From Aldrovandia affinis (taxonomy: Eukaryota > Chordata > Actinopteri > Notacanthiformes > Halosauridae): a DNA stretch of 64,000 nucleotides. Shown here one piece after another: positions 22,501-32,355 of this stretch. Both the position numbers and the translations under genes were made by a program. A model generated the notes under the pieces. That model was not told the DNA's origin and did not search any database. It was given only the letters and a program-made list of their open reading frames with translations. The stretch lies in NCBI GenBank assembly GCA_029706075.1, contig JAINUG010000048.1, positions 5,829,934 to 5,893,933 on the forward strand, in the 5' to 3' direction. Every line of letters starts with the position of its first letter. The stretch's first letter is position 1.

Positions 22501-25136
22501 TTCCGATTTTACCCCTTTTTTTCCTAGTTTGGTAGCCAATTACCCGTGTGCTTAGTTCAAACCCCCTTCCCTCATTGATCGCTGCCGTAGTCCTGTGACC
22601 GGCAGTGACAAGGGCGAAGTGCTGCCTCCTCCGAGACTGCAAGGCCATCGACTGTAATTCCGGTGACCACTCCTTTGCGCAGCGAACTGTGTGTGTCGGC
22701 TTCCCTTCCCCCTCCAGGTGCATAAAATCGATCACATAGCCATGCAATCTCCACAGACAAACATTTAGAATTCAGAATGGATCATAAAGAGCTCAGTGAC
22801 TTTGAATGCGGCACTGTCATAGGATGCCACCTTTGCCACAAGTCAGTTCGTGAAATTACTGCCCTACTAGATGTGCCCCGGTCAACTGTAAGTGCTATTA
22901 TTGTGAAGTGGAAGCGCCTAGGAGCAACAATAGCTCGGCCACATCACCATGCGCAATACCAATCGTCGGCTGGAGTGGTGTAAAGCACGCCGCAACTGGA
23001 CTCTGGAGCAGTGGAAACGTGTTCTTTGGACTGATCTATGTAGATCACTCTTCAGTATCTGGCAGTCTGATGGACGAATCTGGGTTTGGCGGATGCCAGG
23101 AGAACGCTACCTTCCAGAATGCATAGTGCCTACTGTAAAGTTTGGTGGAGGAGGGATAATGGTCTGGGGCTGTTCCTCAGGGTTTGGAATAGGCCCCTTA
23201 GTTCCAGTGAAGGGTATTCTTAATGCTACAGGATACGAAGACATTTTAGCCAATTGGCCGCTTCCAACTTTGTGGAAACAGTTTGGGGAAGGCCCTTTGC
23301 TGTTCCAGCATGACTGTGCCCCTGTGCACAAAGCGAGGTCCATAAAGACATGGTTAGACAAGTTTGGTGTGGAGGAACTCGATTGGCCTGCACAGAGCCC
23401 TGACCTCAACCCTACTGAACACCTTTGGGAGGAATTAGAACGTCGATTGCGAGCCAGGCCTTCTCGTCCAACATCAGTGCCTGACCTCACAGATGCTCTT
23501 TTGGCTGAATGGGCACAAAGTCCCACAGACACACTCCAAAATCTTGTGGAAAGCCTTCCCAGAAGAGTGGCAGCTCCAACTCCATATTAATGCCCATGGT
23601 TTTAGAATGGGATGTCCAACAGGCTCATATAGGTGTGATGGTCAGGTGTCCACTGACTTTTGGCCATATAGTGTATCACACTAAGCAAACATCAAGTCTG
23701 AATTGTGATCTGTGTCCACCTGGGACCCCTGGCACATTGAAACATATGGGTTGGGACTGTCCAGGGGTTTATACATTTTGGAAGGAGGTGACATCTGTAT
23801 CCTCAGATTTAATAGAGACTGATGTCCCCTTAGAACCAATTCCTCTTTTGCTTAATGATAATTCAAAAATGCAGCTAAATGAGAAACAACGTACAGTATG
23901 GCTTGCTAGTTTAACGGCAGCAAAAAAGAGGAATTGTACAGCGATGGTTACCTCCATCTTTACATTAAGCTTTACATTAGAAAGTGGTTTCAATATTTTC
24001 AGGATGTTGTTATGATGGAACTCTCCACTGCTAGAATTCATAAAGCTAAAGCTGCTACACTGGAAATGTGGAAATGAGTCGCTTATGAAATCATAGAATT
24101 AAAACGCAAGTAGAATAACTGTTTTTGAAATGAAAGGTGAAATGACATTTGACCTTTGACCTCAAAGATTGAGATGACATGATATGTTGCCTTATGTTAG
24201 GCAGGCCCCCTGAACAAAACAACTAAACTAACAATTTGTTTAAAATATAAATTTTTTTCCATAAATGCGATCATTCATGAGCTTGTATTTGTTTAGAAGA
24301 AAAAAATTTCAAAGAGCGGCATCACCTGGCCAAAATGGGTATGGTTGATGATAACAGAGATGTTTTCCTAAAGCCAAAAAAACTGCTTGCAGTGATGTTT
24401 CTTGCAGTGGTGGAAAGAAACAAAGCAGAAATACTTTATTACTGTAATTAAGTATGTTTAATTTGCATCTACTTTTACTCTTACTCAGCAACATTTGAAA
24501 GAAAATATTGACTTTTTACTGAGCTATATTTTCTGTGTGATCCCCCAGTACTTATACATTATACATTTTGGCATGTCTTGTACGATAGCAAGATCGTAGG
24601 TCCCATAAAACATCACAACATCCAACTTAGCTAATTAGCTAATAACACACAATCGGAATCAACCCCAAATCAGCCCCTTACACACAGCATTCCAAAGACA
24701 TGCATCTCTGTGGCTCAGTTGGTAGAGCACAGCGTCGGCAACGCTTAGGTTGTGGGTTCAATCCCCACTGGGGCCACATATACTAAAAATGTATGCATTC
24801 ACTACTGTAAGTCGCTTTGGATAAAAGCATCTGCTAAATGGCGTATATTATTATTATTAAGACGGCAACAGTGGCTTGTTCTGACACGACGACAGTTCAG
24901 CTGCTCCATCAGCGGCCGACCATCCATGGCTAAATGTTCAAGTCTATATAGTACTCTAGAGTAAACCGTCAACACGCTGCCCTTCCTCATAACAGCTGTC
25001 ACAGACAGCCTCAGAAACATGATGCTGCTGCGCAGACATTAGTGTGTCTCTGCATTCCCCAGGGGTTTAGTGAGAACTTACCTGGGAGCAGGTAGAAGAG
25101 CAGCCAGCTCAAGATGTAGGTGCAGAGAATGTTCAT
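13553..25136 (-). CDS. Gene B: complete TIM-like receptor, 258 codons
   Basis: Seen: seven exons with consensus splice sites: 25136-25082 (signal, [19 protein letters not shown]), 18080-17748 (IgV), 17315-17256 (mucin, ETATDNPTA), 14791-14673 (Ser/Thr-rich stalk), 14558-14471 (transmembrane, [19 protein letters not shown]), 14253-14217 and 13637-13553 (cytoplasmic tail ending [11 protein letters not shown] then TGA). Lengths 55, 333, 60, 119, 88, 37 and 85 sum to 777 nt; phases 1,1,1,0,1,2 close without a break. Approximate residues: IgV 20-129, mucin/stalk 130-189, membrane segment 193-217, tail 219-258. Family: type I TIM receptors binding phosphatidylserine or protein ligands on immune cells, with a Tyr motif in the tail for SH2 signalling. 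Odd: intron 1 is 7 kb and full of transposons; the cytoplasmic exons lie outside the block shared with C-E. Confidence 0.85.
13949..14130. mobile_element. Inverted-repeat (MITE-like) element
   Basis: TGTCATAAGCATACATAAAT at 13949 recurs as its exact complement at 14109-14130 (22 bp arms). The outer sequence (GTGACACTACTT / AGTAACACTGTAT) is loosely matched too. No coding content. It lies in the last intron of gene B. Confidence 0.6.
15145..16748 (-). mobile_element. Complete Tc1-like transposon
   Basis: 1604 bp with terminal inverted repeats of about 200 bp, starting CAGTGGGGAAAATAAGTATT and flanked by TA on both sides (15143-15144 and 16749-16750). Array copies 3 and 4 read CTTGCAATGTAGGTCCACTG at the same place, the empty site. 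It sits in the gene B intron between the mucin and stalk exons. Confidence 0.95.
15359..16381 (-). CDS. Tc1-type transposase, apparently intact, 340 aa
   Basis: An uninterrupted frame starting [20 protein letters not shown], the usual start and length for Tc1 transposases (about 340 aa). Order: paired-like helix-turn-helix DNA-binding region (about 1-115) with the linker LPRSGAPHK, then the DDE domain with Asp153 (LWSDETK), Asp244 (FQHDNDPKH) and Glu279 ([10 protein letters not shown]). The last two are 34 residues apart (DD34E), as in Tc1. It ends NKGFSTKY. It would act in the nucleus, cutting the element out and joining it to TA sites. No stop or frameshift was found, and the similar terminal repeats suggest a recent arrival. 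It is transcribed in the same direction as gene B but is not part of that gene. Confidence 0.95.
   Translation of the reverse strand: MGKTKELSKDIRDKIVDLHKTGMGYKTIGKQLGEKESTVGAIIRKWKKHQLTINLPRSGAPHKISPRGVNLIMRKVREQPRTTWLELVDDLKAAGTTVTKMTIGNTLRRNGLKSCSARKVPLLKKAHVQACLKFANEHLDDSEEAWEKVLWSDETKIELFGINSTRRVWRKKKAALDPKNTIPTVKHGSGNIMLWGCFSAKGTGRLHRIEGRMNGAMYREILGENLLPSARTLKMGRGWVFQHDNDPKHTAKATKEWLKKKHIKVMEWPSQSPDLNPIENLWRELKLRVAKRQPTNPKDLERICKEECAKIPPGICANLVTNYKKRLTAVLANKGFSTKY
16751..17255 (-). other. Gene B intron sequence
   Basis: AT-rich intron shared with copies C-E (compare 33262, 46775 and 59558 onward). The intron at 17316-17747 is likewise shared and shows no further exon. Confidence 0.5.
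17748..18080 (-). CDS. IgV exon of gene B
   Basis: 333 nt, phase 1-1. Motifs: [67 protein letters not shown]. Four cysteines and two N-V-T sequons. The FG loop keeps Asn-Asp but has Pro where gene A and mammalian TIM1/4 have Trp. Confidence 0.92.
18247..18449 (+). mobile_element. tRNA-derived SINE (family 1), array copy 1
   Basis: TACAATGGTTAGGGAGCGTG head, GTTCAATTCCC B box and GGATAAGAGCGTCTGCTGAA tail. It occupies the same place in all four array copies, so it predates the duplications. Confidence 0.85.
18678..18829 (+). other. Unidentified conserved GC-rich segment
   Basis: Top strand begins ATGGCCTCGACGAAGAGC and reads [19 protein letters not shown], then [19 protein letters not shown]. 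It recurs at 35208, about 48690 and 61508. After the piggyBac-like insertion the companion part continues at 20140-20335 ([20 protein letters not shown] frame, best in copies 2 and 3). It may be a fragment of a mobile-element protein, but I do not recognise it. The copies differ by indels that break the frame. Confidence 0.4.
18834..20132. mobile_element. piggyBac-like non-autonomous element
   Basis: 1299 bp flanked by TTAA on both sides (18830-18833, 20133-20136). Ends are CCCTCTGAGGTC and, inverted, CCCCCTGAGGTC. An exact 18-bp palindrome (GGGAGCGGCGCCGCTCCC) lies near the right end. No transposase frame is seen; the ~100-codon frames at 19284-19608 have no recognisable motif. Copies 2-4 lack it at the matching position. 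Confidence 0.85.
20335..20458 (-). repeat. tRNA-like (SINE-like) segment
   Basis: Bottom strand reads GGCCTCGGGTAGCATAACGG. TAGCATAACGG fits the tRNA A-box consensus, and GCATTCGCCTGGAATGC folds into a 6-bp stem. A clear B box is lacking. Copies at 35590-35692 and 48990-49088. Not a functional tRNA. Confidence 0.45.
20459..21060. other. Shared intron DNA of unknown nature
   Basis: Present in copies 1-3 (35693-36300, 49089-49690). Its CATATATATCCTGAGAACGC segment resembles 8595-8640. No coding potential was recognised. Confidence 0.4.
22710..23673 (+). mobile_element. Tc1-like element, left end lost
   Basis: The right end reads GGTCAGGTGTCCACTGACTT then TTGGCCATATAGTG, followed by TA and the LINE sequence TCACACTAAGCAAAC. 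The left inverted end is not found; 22500-22710 is unidentified DNA. Confidence 0.75.
22777..23590 (+). pseudogene. Tc1-type transposase with internal deletion
   Basis: Starts [19 protein letters not shown], the usual N-terminus of this Tc1 subfamily, with [15 protein letters not shown] in the helix-turn-helix. At about 22940-22960 the frame shifts and a stretch is missing. It resumes [31 protein letters not shown] (Asp followed by L in place of E), [12 protein letters not shown] (second Asp) and [15 protein letters not shown] (Glu), ending VAAPTPY. The DDE residues survive, but the DNA-binding part is damaged, so it is not active. Confidence 0.88.
24709..24858 (+). mobile_element. tRNA-derived SINE (family 2)
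   Basis: TGTGGCTCAGTTGGTAGAGC head, GTGGGTTCAATCCCC B box, GGATAAAAGCATCTGCTAAA tail. Copies 2-4 lack it at the matching place, for instance between ATGCCAAAGA and AGACGGCAAC at 38950, so it inserted in copy 1 only. Confidence 0.85.
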
Positions 25137-26817
25137 TGTGAAGTGATCACAGAGACACTAATGCACACCACATATACATACACACGTGCACACACACACA
25201 AAAATAGCTCCGCGTACTTGTTCTGTGGTCAGCTGTAGACCCTCTGGTAGTCACATGACTTCCTTTTTGTGATCTGCTCTAAGGTTCTCAGAAAAGAGGT
25301 ATCTATTGCTTTTCTTCAATTTACTCGTTTTCACTGTGTCAGGGAACAGAGAGCAACAGATTTCTAGAAACAAAACTCTAGAAATGTGTAGAGTAAACAC
25401 ACTCTTCTGCATGGAGCAGTTATCTGGCAACTGTAGGCAACAGGCTGAAGGCCTTATTCAGAGTAAAAAGGCAGTTTACCAGAATAGGACACATACTTGT
25501 CCAGACTTCAATGGGAAACAAACGGGTCCAGTTCTTGGATAGTCAGAACTAATGTATCTGACAAAGAAGGCATAACCACTATGTTATTTGACAAAAAATA
25601 AAAGGGGCCTTAACAATGCTTATTAAAACTGGCTTCTTACAATAAAGCAGTCCTTAAGTTAACACATTACATTACATTACAACACAAGTATGAATATTTA
25701 TGCTCACGAATTAGGAAATCTTACCCTTGAAACTCAAAATAGCTCCATGCTTTTGAATCAAAAGAAAATAATCTCATTGGTGAATGTAAAATCAGTGACA
25801 ATTAATCCAATTTACCTGAAAAACCATGAGCTGGTAACCTAACTCAGAACAGATTGGGCCTGACATGTGAAAAAAACACTACCTAACACTTTCCTAACAC
25901 TACCACAATGACAAGTACTGTGTCAGACTGGACTGTTGGATCTCCTTTTGAGGTGTAGAAAATGGGCATAAATGCAGATGTGTGCTTTTTCCAAGTGCTT
26001 TTGATGAATGCTTTTTTTGCTCCAACATATGCTATGGCTCTTTTGGGTGGTGCAATTACATTCAAGCAAAACAAGTATGGACTGGAATCCAGAGAGATTT
26101 ACTGCTAAAATATGTACATCTATATGTATCAAATTGTGAAAAGTGAATCATGTTCTGTAAGGTCTCTCTTTCTCAGAAAGGGTTCTGACAAGAAGTTATA
26201 TCTCACTGTGGTCTGCTGGTTGCTTTGTGTCCATGACATCAACACAACACTCACATGGGTGGAATTTACACCTTTGTAGATCTGAGTCATTGTGTGATGC
26301 AGGTTTCCTGTTAGAAATTGATTAAGATGAAACAAAAGTTAGGGGGCAGCTCAATGTACAATATTGATTTCAATGTGACAAAACAGTTGACAGTGTGGAT
26401 CAGTAGAGGTCTGATTCTATTTTGTTCTTAATCAGTTTAATAAAACACAAGAGCCCGTGTAGATTGTTACTGAGTTACTGTTTATTGGTGAATACTAATT
26501 TTAGTTTCACATCATAAAAATGTTATAGGTTTTCATGATGATGCTGTTCTGAATCTGTGAACATCTGGATGTAGGCTATGTAAGAAAGTACGTTTGTAAG
26601 TAGTCATTTGTTATTTCCAGGTTTATCATTCAACGGATACCTATTCTGTTTTATTTCTAATAAAATCTAGATAACTAAAATAATTTAAAGAGTACAGTCT
26701 ATCTGTGTGAAGCATGACTTTTGAATAGAGGTCAAGTATGTTTTCACAAGAAAAATCTAGAGCAGGTGACCACTGGGCTGTCATTCTGAATTTCAGCAGT
26801 TATACTCCAGGGGCCCT
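25137..26817 (-). promoter_or_regulatory. Conserved 5' flank of gene B
   Basis: DNA upstream of the signal exon, kept nearly unchanged upstream of C (39239-40720) and D (53870-55351), so it probably carries the promoter. A CA microsatellite lies at 25180-25202. A 63-codon bottom-strand frame (26074-25883) is shared by copies 1 and 2 but is interrupted by a small deletion in copy 3, which argues against coding. The transcription start cannot be fixed from the sequence. Confidence 0.4.
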
Positions 26818-26820
26818 ATT

Positions 26821-28286
26821 TTTGTGCTGACGGTAAGCAGCGTTATGACCTAGTGCTGGCGAATTGCCAGTTTTGTCTGTCGCAAACAGAATATTTCCCG
26901 CCTCCGCCGAGTTTGGCAATTTCGTGGTGCGCAATGAAGGCGTTTGCATGGCTATGGGTTGGGCAGCGCAATAGGGGTGTGACAATGAAAACAGTCGGCG
27001 CTATGCAAGTTTGGTATCAAATAATGAGTTTGCGTCAACGTCCAACTAGACCACCTCTTAACGCAAACGCTCTGTGCAATTTGGTGACTATTGATTCGCA
27101 CATATGAACATAGGGTTATCTGAAATCACATGAGAATGTTTTGTGAATATTGTACATTTCCCCCCATGTTGAGGCAAATTGTCCAATCCATGGGTAACTT
27201 GCAAGCTGTAATCAATTAAGCTAAACATTATTTAACCACAGCTTGTGGTTATTCAATGCACGGACATGAAAGACTGAAGCCAGCAGGCCATCTATCGCTA
27301 CCGTTCAGTAAGATACACGTGTTAAATAAATATGTGTTTGTATGCACATTGTTTTTCTTATGTGAAAGGGTTTTATTCTTTCCATTTGCACTACAGAAAA
27401 TGGAGTACATAATTGGACGCCGAAGGCGATACCGTGAGTGCATATACCGCCAACAGGTATCATTTATCAACCTGTCTGAGGAGGAGTTGCTGCACCTCTC
27501 CTGACAGGTTGTTGCTCGGATCTGCTGGATCGTGGCTCCAGACATCAAGGGAAACCCACCTGGTCCCTGTGCGCTCCTTGTCGCTGTTAAAGTGACAGCA
27601 GCCCTCTCCTTCTTCACCATCGGCTCCTTCCAACACACCCTGGGTAGCCGGTGTTGGCCAGACGGCTATCAGTTCGGCTGTACATGCAGTTTCTTCCAGT
27701 CTTGTCCAACATGCAAATTAGTTTATTACTTTTCCTACAGCCAGCAGAGAACTAAACAGGATTTTTATACGCAATGTGGATTCCCTGGGGTCTTGGGTGC
27801 CATTGACTGCACACATGTGCAGTTGCATGCACCATCTGATCACGGTATCATTTATGTGAATCAGAAGGGGGTCCACTCCATTAATATCCAGGTGGTTTGT
27901 GATGCACACTCCAGGGTGACGCATGTGTTTGCCAATTATCCTGGGTCTACTCATGACTCTTTTATCTTGGCCAACTCCGTCATTCCTACAGCCTTTCAGG
28001 GGGATGCCCCCCTGGATGGGTGGCCACTAGGTATTTAAAGGGATAGAAAATAGATGTTCTGATTGGCCATTATGAAACCAAACCCCCACCACACCCACGT
28101 GTATTTTTTAAAAGTTAATCCAACCTCTTTTACAACTGCGGCGGAGGTGCGCTATCGTCCTAAATCATGAAATTACCGAAATTGCATTAGACACGCCCTA
28201 AAGCGCCACCGTCCTCACTTTGGGTCGTGGTTACCGACACCGTCGGTACCAAATTACCAATTACCAATTACACCAAATTAGGGCCC
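26821..28286 (+). mobile_element. PIF/Harbinger element
   Basis: 1466 bp with ends GGGCCCTA and TAGGGCCC, flanked by a 3-bp CAG duplication (26818-26820 and 28287-28289). This is the complete member; copies 2 and 3 hold shortened relatives. Confidence 0.85.
27400..28038 (+). pseudogene. Harbinger (HARBI1-like) transposase, broken
   Basis: A first piece (MEYIIGRRRRYRECIYRQQV, ending at TGA 27502) and, in another frame, a 168-codon piece with GFPGVLGAIDCTHVQL (first Asp), VNQKGVHSINIQVVCDA (second Asp) and FANYPGSTHDSFILANS. This is the DDE domain of PIF/Harbinger transposases and the domesticated HARBI1. Catalytic Asp residues are visible, but the final Glu region is missing after GDAPLDGWPLGI, where the element ends soon after. 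Internal stops and the short length mean it is not functional. Confidence 0.85.
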
Positions 28287-28289
28287 CAG

Positions 28290-31270
28290 GTGTCCTTGTA
28301 GGCACATCGACTTCAGCAATAATTTGGCAATCAGCACAGACATGTGACTAATCATACAATTAGGGACTAAAATGAAATAAACAGTGATGAAAGAGTTCCG
28401 CGGATACAGGGATTTCTGCTTTTCCCGGATCGGAAAGCATCAACCACGAGATTCATGTAGATCTGATGTTTGTTTTAGTTTTTTTGGGGGGGGTCTTAAT
28501 AACCCTCTTTTTGGTTTTCATCTGTTGTCAATCATCACTTAATGACACACCAATCAGGTTGACAGCAGTACAAGTGTAGTCACTGTCACTGTAAGTCATG
28601 GGCATGCTAGCTAGCTAAAGCCTCTAGAAACGAGAAAGGGTGAAATGACTGCAAAAAATGGCAAAAGTGATTGAGAAAAATGATAGTTCGAGGTTCAATG
28701 AAATTGAAAGTAAAAACTGATTCCGTGGGACTGGCTGGACAAAAAAAACTCTGTTTCAGTTAATGGGAACACTACCGAAGTGACAGTGAGTGAATGTTCT
28801 AAAAAAGTTGATATTCCTGGCAAAACACTTTTGTTTGTATTGTTTGGATATTGTCAGTTATGGCTCCAGAGGATTTAAGGCTTTTTAAGATTACATCCAT
28901 AGCAAAAACACAACAAAATTAACCGGTAACTGATGCTAATGTTACACTATCTAACATTAGTTCAACAAGCAGGGACTCAGCCCGACCAGCGATTGCAGTG
29001 GGCGACCGTGTGAAAAACCAAGAGGTAGGATAACAATGGAATAAAGAATTTAAGGCTTTTGGTTACCTAGAGAATTGAAGAGCTAGAGCCACGATTAATA
29101 TTTAGCCTTTGTCTAACTCACTGAAACGATACAAGATTCAATTTTGTTGATAAAATTTTAGCTGGTTAGCACTAGCATGGTTTACTAGCAGTCAGTCATC
29201 ATGAAACATTATGCCTTGGATCCGTTCCAAAACCCGCCAGGCACAATGCCGGTTTGTGCTGTTCGGACGTGGTGTCCACTCCATTTAAATCCGGCACACA
29301 AAACAACCACGTGTAGCCTACCAACAGAATGGTAAACAATAGAGACTGTTAAACACATATTTCACATGGCTTGGCATGGCTAAATCCAAATAGAAAAGTT
29401 ATTGTGTTGTCTTTTCCAACACTTGCAAGTTGCCCAAAGATTAATTTAAAGTTTGGCTTGAATTATGGTTGCATAGAGACAAACACAGTGATTTAACATG
29501 TTTATTATGTTTTCCTACCTTATTTACATTTTTCTAATGCACCTTAGTACAACTTATCCTTACCAAGGATAAGTTGAGGGGAATTTATAGAACTAACGTC
29601 TTCCCCAGCAGCACTGAGACAATGAGTCACCCCAGATGTTCAGTTCTGTGTTTTTAAAATGCACTCATCAGTGTATATTTGGTGTATTTGCTCAAGAATT
29701 ACTGAGAATTAGGCCTGGAATGAAAATCACTGCCCCCATCTGTGTTTTGGTTAGAAATTTTTCCTGAAATCTGCAAGGAATCCTAGGGATTCAAAATTGA
29801 TACAAAATGTAATGAGTGTTCAGTGCGATTAAACGGTAATGGAGAAATCTGGAATAAATGTAGAGGGTAACTGAATTTACCATGTTTTCAGCTATAGCAA
29901 TACGAAAACAGACACTTTCACTGAATCAGATTCATATTTTTTTGCCGTTTAAATGAAACATGAGAGCATGATTGAATAGACATGCTTATTGTAAATAAAC
30001 ATGTAGGCTACTCACCAATGGAGACGGGTATGTTGCTTAGGATTTTTGCCAATATAAAAATATTGCCATATTTATTGGTCTGCATTTGGTTATGTTACGT
30101 TTTGCTTTGGTGTTCCTTAAAGTAAAGCTATAACTGTTGTTTAATTGTATAGTTAATATTAGTTATGTTGTTTAATCAGTTCTTTAAAGTCACATTTGAT
30201 TACACCTTTCACAGTTTAATTTCCTCATCACTTTTCCTGGCAGGGAAGCCCCCTCTCCTTAAAGAGGCCTGAAACACAGAAATTGAGCATTCACTACTAA
30301 CTCCTCAGGATGAATAGGGTAGGTAGGTATGCGTGTAAACAGTGCTTTTTATCAGGTCACACACCAGAGACTCATGCAGTTGTCATACTCTGTGGGCCCT
30401 CTGCTGGTCATGAGACTTCTTTCCTTTCGCCCCATACTTTTACTGGCTTAGTTATTGTCTGATTACTCATTTTGTGCCATTTATGCCTACATCTTGTATA
30501 GTTGGTGTATTTTATTTTACATTGCATGTACTCATATGCTACACTGCTAATTGTTAAGCATGTATGATTTTGACATTTTGCTAAATTTTATGTATGTGGC
30601 AAATTACATAGGCAACAGGACGGCTATCTAAATTTCCTATTGTTCAATACTGATACCATTTTTCACACGAAGGTACACCCAATATTTTTCAGAAGTTATC
30701 TATTTTTTCAGTGAACAAATGTACAGCTTCAAAGTATGTCATACGCATTACAGTATTTACATTATATGCAATTTGCTGTCTCCATGAGGATCAGTGAAAC
30801 AGGACTACAGTGCTCTGTCGCATACTGTAGGTGCCCTGTTCCTGGAGTCAGTGTTTTTGTCTACTGTGACAGACCCCTGTGACGGGACGTACCACATAGT
30901 AGTGAATGGCACACTGTTGGAATCCTGTTTGACATCAGGACACACCGACTTCACGTAGCTCCTCTTCATGTTGATTTGTGCCAATCAGCTACACCAAACA
31001 GAATAATTGTTTTGTGAAGTGGCACAGTGTTGTCATGTTATGGGTGGTTCACAGTCTGGTTCATTCTCCATACAGATGCAGTGATATGTATTCACGTGAT
31101 GCAAGAGCCTCTGGGTTGACTTATTTTAATTCTACATTAGTAAACTGGCAACAGAATTATGTGGAGAGAAAGTAAACTACCAGGATGATCCAGGTGTATA
31201 TCAGCTGCTAATTGAAACATAACTTTAAGGAAAACCACCAGGACTCTGGCCTTGAATGGCTAGAGCCAAT
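28290..31270. other. Spacer between genes B and C
   Basis: 28290-29570 is specific to this copy and shows no feature. From about 29575 the sequence matches 43440-45150 closely (a duplicated spacer). At 29580-29640 it contains the decayed tail-exon sequence CCAGCAGCACTGAGACAATG. Confidence 0.5.
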
Positions 31271-31276
31271 AATCTA

Positions 31277-31516
31277 CAGGGGGTAGACAAAACAATGAAA
31301 ACACCAAATGAAAAAGGACTTGAATTTGGAGTACCTAAATCACAATGAAAAAGGAGTTTACACATGTTTAATATTAATGGAGAGATTCATGTTAGATTTC
31401 CACTGCCTTCATCTCTCAAAGAACTGGACACTTTCCTTCTGGAAGAATGGTCCAATATCCCACTAGAAACCATTCAAAACTTGTTGCGATGAGTGTTTCC
31501 ATTACATTGCCTACCC
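31277..31516 (+). mobile_element. Tc1-like deletion derivative
   Basis: TA then CAGGGGGTAGACAAAACAAT at the left. Near the right end the top strand reads LPSSLKELDTFLLEEWSNIP, a Tc1 transposase C-terminus, then GTGTTTCCATTACATTGCCT. Only the two ends survive. Same element at 45156-45395. Confidence 0.7.
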
Positions 31517-32000
31517 ACATTTTACATTACATTCACATTTTAAGCATTTATCAGATGCTCTTATCCAGAGCAACTTATAAGATGTGCATCAATACATGGT
31601 AAGAACAATCATAGTTTGCGCAAGAGATCAGTGGAGTAATATCGTGATAGACATTGTTGTAGGCAGCTGCATACCATACCCGTAACACTGGGAAAGAAAA
31701 GGTTAGTACTTATTTTAGTAATTTTTTTTATTAATGAGTAAGCAGGGATACATATACAAGAAGTATTGAGCAAGTAGGCAGTGGTGATGACAATTGGGTA
31801 GATGTACAGAATTCAGTGGTAGTGGAGTCTGAATAGGTGGGTTTTGAGTCTTTTGCGGAAGATCGCAAGTGATTACGTGGTCCTGACCGATTGCGGAAGG
31901 TCATTCCATCACCGAGGGGTCAGGACAGAGAAGAGGCGAGACCGTGAGGAGCAGCTGCCTGGCGGGACAGTCCGTCATATACGCCCTGTATATGATAGCA
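31517..32000. repeat. Unclassified dispersed repeat with SINE-type tail
   Basis: Begins with an inverted SINE tail (ATCAGATGCTCTTATCCAGA), then a GC-rich part (GCGGAAGGTCATTCCATCAC). Matching segments at 45396-45880 and, partly, 58030-58300. Confidence 0.5.
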
Positions 32001-32355
32001 GAGGCTATTTCTTCTATTATCAGGGAGTGAGTGTAAGCGACAAAACTGTGTTGGTATGAGCAATATAATGTATGCATAATGTGTAGCTGATTACTATCTC
32101 TTCCACTGTATTACCCTGCAATAGATCGCATAGAGCAGACGGCAGCAGAAATTGACTTCACAGAAGAATCTATGTGAATCCACTGCCATTCTAATCTGAA
32201 AGAGAAGTGTAGGCTCTGCAGCAGCACAGAGATCCAGGGTTTGGAGAAAGTTCCCAGCTCTCCAATTTTTTGTGCCATTGTTTCCATTCATACCTTCCAG
32301 TGAAGCTGCAATGGGTATTTCCACGCCCATGGTGGGTCAGTTTGTGACTTGAACA

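Larger units (their letters stand above)
21070..24113 (+). pseudogene. Truncated L1-type LINE, array copy 1, split by a Tc1
   Basis: Fragments of an L1-clade ORF2: the reverse-transcriptase region with [20 protein letters not shown] (21340), [20 protein letters not shown] (21483), [11 protein letters not shown] (21600) and the INW(M)K motif. After a gap come the connector ([17 protein letters not shown], 22024; [20 protein letters not shown], 22348) and the Cys-rich end [19 protein letters not shown] (23706). The region between the PDG and PLSPALF motifs is deleted, and the catalytic F/YADD is YVDY. Stops and frameshifts occur throughout. L1 ORF2 normally provides endonuclease and reverse transcriptase; this copy is dead. 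A Tc1 element interrupts it at about 22490-23673. Confidence 0.85.

Noticed and set aside
25883..26074. 63-codon frame conserved in copies 1 and 2
   Set aside because: Conservation equals that of the surrounding DNA, and copy 3 carries a deletion inside it. Array duplication explains it.
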